NCBI GenBank assembly: GCA_938084715.1 | Contig: CALKES010000001.1 | Coordinates: 19,326-83,325, forward strand | From: Candidatus Bipolaricaulota bacterium | GTDB lineage: Bacteria > Bipolaricaulota > Bipolaricaulia > Bipolaricaulales > Bipolaricaulaceae | DNA: 64,000 nt | Direction of reading: 5' to 3' | Part shown: positions 57,891 to 64,000 of the stretch, piece by piece | Position numbering within the stretch: position 1 is the first letter of the stretch | How the letters are laid out: each line of letters starts with the position of its first letter | Position numbers and translations under genes: made by a program | Notes under the pieces: model-generated | Told to the model about the DNA's origin: nothing | What the model saw: the letters and a program-made list of their open reading frames with translations, nothing else | Databases searched by the model: none

Positions 57891-57897
57891 CCCGCGG

Positions 57898-59877
57898 GTG
57901 ACGAGGGCGGGCGCCAGAGCAAGGTTCCAGGGGTCGCGCCTCCTTGGCGCAGGGGGGGTGCTCCTCCTGGCGTGCCTCCTCTCCTGTGCCCCCCGCCCCG
58001 AAGGGGACGCCCTCCCCTGCACCGTGACCCTTCGACCCGGGGACTCGATCCAGCGGGCCGTGGACGAAGCACCGCCGGGTGCCGTCCTCTGTCTTCCCCG
58101 CGGAACGTGGACCGAGACGGTGGTGATCCGAAAGCCCCTGACCCTCCAGGGGGCGGGGGCGACCCGGACCACGGTCCGGGGCCGGGACCTATCCCGCCCC
58201 GTCCTCACCGTGGGGCCTCTGGAACCCGCGGGGGAAGTCGTCCTTCGTGGGATCACCTTCGCTGACGCCGCGGGGACCTGCGCCGCCCCCGGGGGATGCG
58301 CCCACGGCCTCCTCGTGACCGGACCGGCCGCCGTCCGGGCTGAGGGCTGCGCGTTTTCCGGGAACGGGGGATCCGGGGTCGCCGCCGAGGGTAAGGCGCG
58401 GGTCACCCTCCTCAACTGCACGCTCCGAGACAACGTGGGATACGGGATCTTCGCCCAGGGGGAGGCCGAAGTGGTGGCTACCTCGATCACCGTGGCCGGG
58501 TGCCGGAGCGGCGGGGTTTGGCTTGCGGGCGACGCCCGGCTCTCCCTCACCGCTTCAGCGGTGCGGGGAGGCGAGGGTCCGGGAGCTTGGGTGAGGGACC
58601 GCAGCTCCTTGGTCGCCTCCCAGTCCACGTTCGCCGACTGCGGGGGGCACGGGGTGTGGGTTCGCGACGGGGCGACGGCCGAGCTCACCGGATGCACGAT
58701 TGCCCGGGCGAGGGACGCCGGGGCGTGGGCCGAGGGACAAGGCCAGCTCCTCCTCACCGATTCCACCGTGGTGGGGATCTGGAACGGGGTTGAGGTCCGG
58801 GGGAGCGCGTCGGCCCGCCTGGAGCGGACCACGGTCGCCGACGTCCGCTGGGACGGGGTCAAGGCCTCGGGCCGGACTCAGGTCGCCCTCGTGGGCTCCA
58901 CCCTCCGCAACGGACGGGGGAGCGGGATCCGGATCGAGGGGCTGGCCCAGGTCGAACTGCGAGATAACCGGATCGAGGGCTGGCAGGCCCAAGGGGTCCT
59001 GGCCTTGTCCGGGGCCCAGCCGATCGGTGCGGGGAACCGGATGGCGGGCAACGGGATCGACCTCGTGGGCAACCTCTCGGGGGCGCTGCGGGCCCCCCTC
59101 CGCGAGCCCCTTGCGGATACGTTGCGCTTCCCTTCCCCCGGCTACTCCACGCTCCAGGAGGCGATCGACGCCCTGCGCCCCGGGGGAACGGTGGTGGTCG
59201 CCGAGGGGACCTTCGTCGGGGGGATCACCGTGGGGAAGCCCGTCCGGATCGAGGGGGAGGGAACGGTCCTCCTCACCGCCCGCTCGGCGGGGGAGGTCCC
59301 CGTGGCCTCCCTCGTGGGGGGAGCTGACCTCGTGCTGGTGGGGATCTCCCTCGGGTTCGGCTCCGAGGGCCTGATCCTTGGGGCCGACGCCCGGGCGGAG
59401 CTCGCGGACTGCGTCGTCTCCGACCACCGCCGGGGCGTCCACGCCTCAGACCGAGCCGAGGTGGTCCTCCTCCGCTGCCGCCTGTCCCGGAACAGCCAGG
59501 GGGGGATGGGGCTGTGGGGCGAGTCCCGGGGGCAGGTCCTCGACTGCACCTTCACCGCCAACGGTGTGTTCGGGATCGCGGTCGGAGACGCCGCCCAGCT
59601 CGAACTCGGGAGGACGCTCATCACCCAGACCGCCGGCGACGGAGCGCTCGTCCTCAGGGATCGGGCCCAGGCCCGCATCGAGGGAAACACGTTCCTCCGC
59701 AACGACGGGATCGGCGTTGCCCTCTACCACCGGCTGTGCTTGGGAACGGGGGCGACGTTCCGCGGCCGGGTGAGCGGAGGGGAGAACAGCTTCGCAGGGA
59801 ACCGCGCCGGCGACACCTGCCCTGCGGAGCTTGCGTTCCTTGCCACCGCCGGTGGCGAACTGGACTGGCAGCGCTAG
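57898..59877 (+). CDS. Beta-helix repeat lipoprotein
   Basis: The product is 659 aa from a GTG 7 nt after atpD. The signal peptide ends in a lipobox LLSC (Cys30), so the mature protein should be lipid-anchored. The rest is made of parallel beta-helix (PbH1-type) turns. There are two tandem domains. Each opens with a similar start (DSIQRAVDEAPPGAVLCLPRGTWTETVVI and YSTLQEAIDALRPGGTVVVAEGTFVGGITV), then repeats of about 22-24 residues such as V-x-L-x-x-C-T-L-x-x-N. This resembles NosD or polysaccharide-lyase folds, but no catalytic set is recognisable. It is possibly a surface adhesin or glycan-binding protein. No ribosome binding site is clear. Confidence 0.75.
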   Translation: MTRAGARARFQGSRLLGAGGVLLLACLLSCAPRPEGDALPCTVTLRPGDSIQRAVDEAPPGAVLCLPRGTWTETVVIRKPLTLQGAGATRTTVRGRDLSRPVLTVGPLEPAGEVVLRGITFADAAGTCAAPGGCAHGLLVTGPAAVRAEGCAFSGNGGSGVAAEGKARVTLLNCTLRDNVGYGIFAQGEAEVVATSITVAGCRSGGVWLAGDARLSLTASAVRGGEGPGAWVRDRSSLVASQSTFADCGGHGVWVRDGATAELTGCTIARARDAGAWAEGQGQLLLTDSTVVGIWNGVEVRGSASARLERTTVADVRWDGVKASGRTQVALVGSTLRNGRGSGIRIEGLAQVELRDNRIEGWQAQGVLALSGAQPIGAGNRMAGNGIDLVGNLSGALRAPLREPLADTLRFPSPGYSTLQEAIDALRPGGTVVVAEGTFVGGITVGKPVRIEGEGTVLLTARSAGEVPVASLVGGADLVLVGISLGFGSEGLILGADARAELADCVVSDHRRGVHASDRAEVVLLRCRLSRNSQGGMGLWGESRGQVLDCTFTANGVFGIAVGDAAQLELGRTLITQTAGDGALVLRDRAQARIEGNTFLRNDGIGVALYHRLCLGTGATFRGRVSGGENSFAGNRAGDTCPAELAFLATAGGELDWQR

Positions 59878-61076
59878 ATCACGAGCCGGGCGAAGCGGAG
59901 CTTCCCCGCCCGCAGGACCGCCCCCGCCCGGACCGGGACCCGCTCCCGGGCCGACTTCACCCGCTCCCCGTCGATCTCCACCGCCCCGCCCTCCACGAGC
60001 CGCCGGGCCTCGGACCGGGAGGAGGCGAACCCCGCTTCCATAAGGAGATCCACGATGTTCGCCGTCCGCTCGGCGTCGAGGAGGGCCCCCACGAGAACCG
60101 TGGGCATGTCCTCCGGGGGCTGTTCAGCCTCGAACACGCGCTCGAAATGCTCCTTCCCCCGCTCCGCCCCCTCCTCCCCGTGGAGCCAGGCGACGATCGT
60201 CCACGCCAGGCGCTTCTTGGCCTCCTTGGGATGGAGGGAGGCCACCTCCTCCCACGGGGTGTCCGTGAGGAGCGTGTAGTACTGGGGCATGAGCTCGTCC
60301 GGGAGGGCCATGATCTTCCCAAACTGTTCCTCAGGCTCCTCGGCCACCCCGATGTAGTTCCCCCGCGACTGGGACATGGCGAACGTCCCGTCGGTCCCTA
60401 TGAGGAGGGGCATCGTGAGGATGACCTGGGGCTCCTGGCCGTACGCTTCTTGGATGTCCCGCCCGATGAGGAGGTTGAACCGCTGGTCCGAGCCCCCCAA
60501 CTCCACGTCGGCCCGGATCGCGACCGAGTCGTAGGCCTGGGCGAGGGGGTAAAGGAACTCCATGATCGTGATCGGGGACCCCTCCCGAAACCGCCGCTGG
60601 AAGTCGTCCCGCTCGAGCATCCGGGCCACGGTGTACCGGGCGGTGAGCCCGACCACCTGGGCCAGGGTCAGCTTCTCCAGCCACTCCGAGTTGTAGCGGA
60701 CCTCGGCCCTCCGGGGATCGAGGATCCGGAACGCCTGCTCGCGGTAGGTGCGCATGTTCCGCTCGATCTCCTCGGGGGACATCGGCTCCCGGGTCTTCGA
60801 TTTCCCCGAGGGATCCCCGATCCTCCGGGTGAAGTCCCCCACCACGAGCACGGCTGTGTGCCCGAGGTCTTGGAACACCCGAAGCTTCCGCAGGACCACG
60901 GCGTGCCCGAGGGTGAGCTGAGACGCCGAGGGGTCGATCCCCAGCTTCACCCGAAGGGGCCTCCCCGATCGCAGCGACCGCTCGATCCGTCGGAGGAGCT
61001 CCTCCCGGGGAAGGAGGGTTTCCACGTTCTTCTCGATGAGCGCGACTTGGCGCTCCGCTTCCTGTCTTGTATCCAT
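59874..61076 (-). CDS. tyrS: Tyrosyl-tRNA synthetase
   Basis: The product is 400 aa from the ATG at 61076; an ATG 9 nt upstream touches the GGGGTGG site and is less likely. The class I HIGH motif reads TLGH (55-58) in DPSASQLTLGHAVVLRKL. The KMSKS loop reads AMSQS (233-237), having lost both lysines. The tyrosine-site GGSDQRFNLLIGRD is normal. The C-terminal S4-like RNA-binding domain is present (SRSEARRLVEGGAVEIDGERV). It is the last gene behind gyrA; the stop overlaps the lipoprotein stop on the other strand by 4 nt. Confidence 0.93.
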   Translation of the reverse strand: MDTRQEAERQVALIEKNVETLLPREELLRRIERSLRSGRPLRVKLGIDPSASQLTLGHAVVLRKLRVFQDLGHTAVLVVGDFTRRIGDPSGKSKTREPMSPEEIERNMRTYREQAFRILDPRRAEVRYNSEWLEKLTLAQVVGLTARYTVARMLERDDFQRRFREGSPITIMEFLYPLAQAYDSVAIRADVELGGSDQRFNLLIGRDIQEAYGQEPQVILTMPLLIGTDGTFAMSQSRGNYIGVAEEPEEQFGKIMALPDELMPQYYTLLTDTPWEEVASLHPKEAKKRLAWTIVAWLHGEEGAERGKEHFERVFEAEQPPEDMPTVLVGALLDAERTANIVDLLMEAGFASSRSEARRLVEGGAVEIDGERVKSARERVPVRAGAVLRAGKLRFARLVI

Positions 61077-61091
61077 GCTCTTCATCCACCC

Positions 61092-63491
61092 CTAGACAAC
61101 GACGGCCGACACCACCCGATCCCCCGGCTCCACTTGAATCAGCCGGACCCCGCGGGCGTAGCGGGAGAACGTGCTCACCTGAGCGGCCGGGAAGCGGATC
61201 ACCTTCCCCCCCGCCGTGGACAGGGCCACCTCGTCGTCCTCCGCCACGAGGATCGCCGTGACCAGGGACCGGGCCTGGTCGTCGAGCTTGATCCCAATCA
61301 CCCCCCGCCCCCCGCGGCCCTGGCGGGGAAGGTCGGGGAGCTCGACGCGCTTCCCCTGCCCCCCTTCGGTCACAAAGAGAAGCCGCCTCCCCTCCACACC
61401 GGGGGGGAGCCAGACGAGGCCCACCACCCGGTCCTCCGGAACGAGCCGGATCCCGATCACGCCCTTGGAGGGCCGGCGAGTGAGCCGGACCTCCTCCTCG
61501 GGGAAGCGGATGACATGGCCCCCCGCGGTGGCGAGGATCACGTCCCCCCCGCCCCCGGTGATCGCCACGTCCACGAGCCGGTCCTCCTCGGGGATCGAGT
61601 GGGCGAGGATCCCTTTCGTGTGGGCGTTGGCGTAGTCGGAGAGGGCGTTGCGGTTCACGATCCCCTGCCGGGTGGCGAGGAGGGCGTAGCCTGCTTCGTA
61701 CCCCTCCACTGGGAGCACGGCCCGGATCTCCTCGTCGAGGTCCATCTCCAGGAACTGGCGGAGGTTCTTCCCCACCGAGTCCCGGTCCCCAAGCTCGAGG
61801 CGCCCGAGGGGGAGCTTGAACACCCGCCCGCGGTCGGTGAAGACGAGGAGGTCCTGGTGGGTGTGGGCGGCGACCATCGTCCGGAGGTAGTCGCCCTCTT
61901 TCGGGCGGATCCCGATCACGCCCTTGCCCCCGCGGCCCTGGGCCCGGTACGCCTCGCACTCCGTGGGGTTCACGTACCCCTTGCTCGTGACACAGAGGAT
62001 CACGTCCCGGCGGGGGGCCATCTCCGCCCCAAGGTCTCCCTCGTCCACGGCGTCCACGATCGCGGTGCGCCGCCCATCCCCGTACTGACGGGCGATCCCC
62101 TGGAGCTCCTCCCGAATGAGCCCGTCCAGGCGCCGGGGGTCAGCCAGGACCGCCTCGTACTCTTTGATTTTGGCCGTCAGCTCCTGGAGCTCCTCGTCCA
62201 CTTTCCGCCGCTCGAGCTTGGTGAGCTGCCCCAGGCGCATCTTGAGGACGGCGTCGGCTTGCTTGGGGGACAGCCCCACCTCCGCCACGAGGAGGGCCTC
62301 GGCCTCCTCGGGCTCGGCCGCCCCCCGGATGATCTCGATCACCTGGTCGAGGTGGGCGAGGGCGAGCCGGAACCCCTCGAGGAGGTGGGCCCGCTCCCGG
62401 GCCTCCTTCAGGCGGTGCTCGGTCCGCCGGCGGACGGTCGCTCGACGGAAGGCGAGGAACGCCCGAAGGAGCTCAGGGAGCGAGAGCGTGCGGGGGTTTC
62501 CATCCTGGATCACGAGGAAGTGGCAGGCAAACGTACGCTCAAGCGGCGTCAGCCGAAACAGCCGGGCCAAGACGCGGTGCCCATCGGCCCCCCGCTTGAG
62601 CTCGACCACCACCCGCAACCCCTCCCGGTCCGACTCGTCCCGGAGATCGGCGATCCCCTCGATTGCCCCGTCTTTAGCCTTCTCCGCGATCGTCTCGAGA
62701 AGCGCGGACTTCCGAACCTGGTAGGGGATCTCGGTGATCACAATCCGGTCGTCCTCCACAAACGCCCGGCCGCGGAGGGTGAGCTTCCCTTCCCCGGTCT
62801 CATAGGCCGCGCGGATCCCGTCCCGGCCCACCACGATCCCTCCCGTGGGGAAGTCGGGCCCGGGGAGGAGGGGCAGGAGCTCGCCCACCGTCGCCTCGGG
62901 ATGATCCAGGACGTGGAGCGTGGCCGCGACGAGCTCCCCGAGGTTGTGGGGGGGGATCTGGGTCGTCATCCCCACCGAAATCCCCCACGCCCCATTGGCG
63001 AGGAGGTGGGGGAACCGAACGGGCAGGACCTCCGGCTCCAGGAGGGACCCGTCGAAGTTCGGGACGAAGTCCACCGTGTTCTCATCGAGCTCGTCGAGGA
63101 ACTCCCGGGCAATCGGGGCCAGGCGGGCTTCCGTGTACCGCATCGCCGCCGGCTCGTCCCCGTCCACCGAGCCGAAGTTCCCCTGCCCGTCCACCAAGGG
63201 GTAGCGGGTGGAGAAGGGCTGGGCCAGGGTCACCATCGCCTCGTACACGGCCATGTCCCCGTGGGGGTGGAACTTCCCCATCACCTCCCCCACGATGCGG
63301 GCCGACTTCTTGGGAGGGCGGCCCGGAAGGAGCCCGAGCTCCCGGAACCCATAGAGGATCCTTCGCTGAACGGGCTTCAGGCCATCGCGGACGTCGGGGA
63401 CGGCCCGGGAGCGGATCACGGAGACGGCGTAGTCGATGTACGACTGCTCCATCTCGTCTTCGATGAACGCGGTCTCGATCCGTTCTGGCAT
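61092..63491 (-). CDS. gyrA: DNA gyrase subunit A
   Basis: The product is 799 aa starting [30 protein letters not shown] 45 nt upstream lies inside the promoter and is rejected. The catalytic tyrosine is Y119 ([10 protein letters not shown]). Six C-terminal blades wrap DNA, and the GyrA box QGRGGKG is near 550, which favours GyrA over ParC. In the quinolone-determining region, [12 protein letters not shown] has Met at the Ser83 equivalent and Glu at the Asp87 equivalent. It is cotranscribed with tyrS; gyrB is not in the window. Confidence 0.93.
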   Translation of the reverse strand: MPERIETAFIEDEMEQSYIDYAVSVIRSRAVPDVRDGLKPVQRRILYGFRELGLLPGRPPKKSARIVGEVMGKFHPHGDMAVYEAMVTLAQPFSTRYPLVDGQGNFGSVDGDEPAAMRYTEARLAPIAREFLDELDENTVDFVPNFDGSLLEPEVLPVRFPHLLANGAWGISVGMTTQIPPHNLGELVAATLHVLDHPEATVGELLPLLPGPDFPTGGIVVGRDGIRAAYETGEGKLTLRGRAFVEDDRIVITEIPYQVRKSALLETIAEKAKDGAIEGIADLRDESDREGLRVVVELKRGADGHRVLARLFRLTPLERTFACHFLVIQDGNPRTLSLPELLRAFLAFRRATVRRRTEHRLKEARERAHLLEGFRLALAHLDQVIEIIRGAAEPEEAEALLVAEVGLSPKQADAVLKMRLGQLTKLERRKVDEELQELTAKIKEYEAVLADPRRLDGLIREELQGIARQYGDGRRTAIVDAVDEGDLGAEMAPRRDVILCVTSKGYVNPTECEAYRAQGRGGKGVIGIRPKEGDYLRTMVAAHTHQDLLVFTDRGRVFKLPLGRLELGDRDSVGKNLRQFLEMDLDEEIRAVLPVEGYEAGYALLATRQGIVNRNALSDYANAHTKGILAHSIPEEDRLVDVAITGGGGDVILATAGGHVIRFPEEEVRLTRRPSKGVIGIRLVPEDRVVGLVWLPPGVEGRRLLFVTEGGQGKRVELPDLPRQGRGGRGVIGIKLDDQARSLVTAILVAEDDEVALSTAGGKVIRFPAAQVSTFSRYARGVRLIQVEPGDRVVSAVVV

Positions 63492-63509
63492 GGGAAGTTG
63501 CGGGACCCC

Positions 63510-63538
63510 ATTGTACGGAACGACCCCTTTCCCCACAA
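63510..63538 (-). promoter_or_regulatory. Strong promoter of gyrA
   Basis: TTGTGG (63538-63533) and TACAAT (63515-63510) on the minus strand are spaced 17 nt. The start would be near 63503, about 12 nt before the ATG at 63491. This fixes the shorter gyrA start. Confidence 0.65.
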
Positions 63539-63577
63539 GGCAAGACCTGATCAGCCTCGGCTGCGGCCCGGGGAGGG

Positions 63578-63606
63578 TTGAGCGGGGCTGGGGGCCGCTG
63601 TATACA
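63578..63606 (+). promoter_or_regulatory. Promoter of the solute-binding protein gene
   Basis: TTGAGC (63578-63583) and TATACA (63601-63606) are spaced 17 nt. The predicted start near 63613 gives an unusually long leader of about 260 nt before the ATG at 63877. A second AT-rich box (TATATC, 63610-63615) lies just beyond. Confidence 0.55.
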
Positions 63607-63628
63607 GACTATATCAAGGGTGCATGGC

Positions 63629-63797
63629 GGGAGAACCCAGGGGCCTTACCCGTTCCGTTCGCCCTCGTCCTAGTCCCCCATGCCCCCCAACGATCCGGGA
63701 GGTGATAGTTGGGGCCAGGGAGGCCCCGCGAGTCGGTCGAGGAAGCCGAGAAGCGAGGAGACCGGGGCGTTCTCCCCTGGGTGGGCGAGGGACGGGT
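63629..63797 (+). other. GC-rich structured leader
   Basis: The 385-bp gap after gyrA holds no supported gene. Within its transcribed part: GGGAGAAC (63629-63636) pairs exactly with GTTCTCCC (63769-63776). ACCCAGGGG (63635-63643) pairs with CCCCTGGGT (63774-63782). A local hairpin CCCCAAC/GTTGGGG joins 63685-63691 and 63708-63714. ACCCGT (63648-63653) pairs with ACGGGT (63792-63797). Some pairings exclude each other, others cross. I recognise no known riboswitch class. Confidence 0.35.
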
Positions 63798-63876
63798 GGG
63801 CCTGCGCGAAATTCCCAACCCCAAGAGGTCCCAGGAGAGGGCGCGGAGCTAGTCGCAGGCCCAAGGAGGAAGACGG

Positions 63877-64000
63877 ATGAAGAAGCTAGTGGCGCTTGCG
63901 TTGGTGGCAGTGGTGGGGCTCGTCGGCCTGGCCCAGCGGAAGGGGGCGTGGGTCGACGAGGTGGTGCTCCTGGAGGAGCCGAGCACGGGGAAGGCCATCG
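63877..64000 (+). CDS. ABC transporter solute-binding protein, N-terminal fragment
   Basis: Forty-one codons are visible. The signal peptide MKKLVALALVAVVGLVGLAQ has no lipobox Cys, and is followed by RKGAWVDEVVLLEEPSTGKAI. The motif W-V-D-E-(I/V)-V-x-x-E-E-P is a common opening of family-5 (peptide/nickel-type) extracellular binding proteins in Thermotogae-like bacteria. A good AAGGAGGA site lies before the ATG. The ligand cannot be told. It is cut by the window end. Confidence 0.6.
   Translation, partial: MKKLVALALVAVVGLVGLAQRKGAWVDEVVLLEEPSTGKAI

Noticed and set aside
59514..63581. Long open frame on the + strand opposite tyrS and gyrA
   Set aside because: It has low-complexity composition and no domain, and it runs across two well-supported genes and the end of the lipoprotein gene.
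63436..63880. Small open frames in the gap after gyrA
   Set aside because: They have no ribosome binding sites and no family resemblance, and they overlap both promoters. The region is better read as promoters plus a leader.

Overview
This 64 kb window comes from a high-GC (roughly 70 % by eye) bacterial chromosome. It is almost entirely coding, with genes packed end to end. GTG and TTG starts are common, and many neighbouring genes overlap by 1, 4 or 8 nt. No phage, transposon, insertion sequence or CRISPR array was seen. A Thermotoga-like F-type c subunit, a long RpoC, an SDR-type threonine dehydrogenase, a bacterial EndoQ and a family-5 solute-binding protein at the right edge fit a deep-branching, probably anaerobic or thermophilic lineage. 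Bipolaricaulota/Acetothermia or a Thermotogota relative is my best guess, but this is inference with low confidence; no rRNA is present to settle it.

Left part (1-18.9 kb). An ABC permease tail and a secreted protein face a DUF4389 membrane protein. They are followed by a two-gene amine/imino-acid dehydrogenase-like system: a 693-aa iron-sulfur flavoprotein fusion plus a DadA-type flavoprotein. Next come a Bcp peroxiredoxin, a NifU-like scaffold, TldD and a thiamine-binding protein. A minus-strand operon ndk-valS-uppS-cdsA faces metK-endoQ-CoA transferase-class V aminotransferase. An M28 peptidase gene that looks less GC-rich lies tail to tail with that run.

Middle (19-24 kb). Six tRNA genes on the minus strand (Leu-TAG, Gly-GCC, Leu-TAA, initiator Met, elongator Met, Ala-CGC) have their own promoter. 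They are followed by a PPC/DUF296 protein, endonuclease III, an HD hydrolase and a wrecked mgtC. A divergent kbl/tdh pair would turn threonine into glycine and acetyl-CoA.

Information-processing block (24-46.7 kb, all minus strand). A collinear run of 36 genes goes from an FmdB-like zinc ribbon through rpoC, rpsL, rpsG, fusA, the S10-spc-alpha ribosomal genes, secY, adk, map, infA, rpoA and rplQ to ridA. rpoB is not upstream of rpoC, tuf is not after fusA, and rpmD is missing from its usual place. Ribosomal protein S11 lacks its conserved C-terminal tail.

Right part (46.7-64 kb). A PP-loop tRNA-thiolation-like protein with no ordinary start codon, the hibernation factor Hpf with a good promoter, a HerA-like ATPase and a CCA-adding enzyme lie on the minus strand. 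The last matters because three of the six tRNAs do not encode CCA. Divergently, frr heads an ATP synthase operon (subunit I-like, a, c, b, delta, alpha, gamma, beta). The c subunit has a two-carboxylate site typical of sodium-driven rotors. Epsilon is absent and a beta-helix lipoprotein follows beta. tyrS and gyrA (minus strand, strong promoter) come last, then a long GC-rich leader before a secreted solute-binding protein cut by the window edge.
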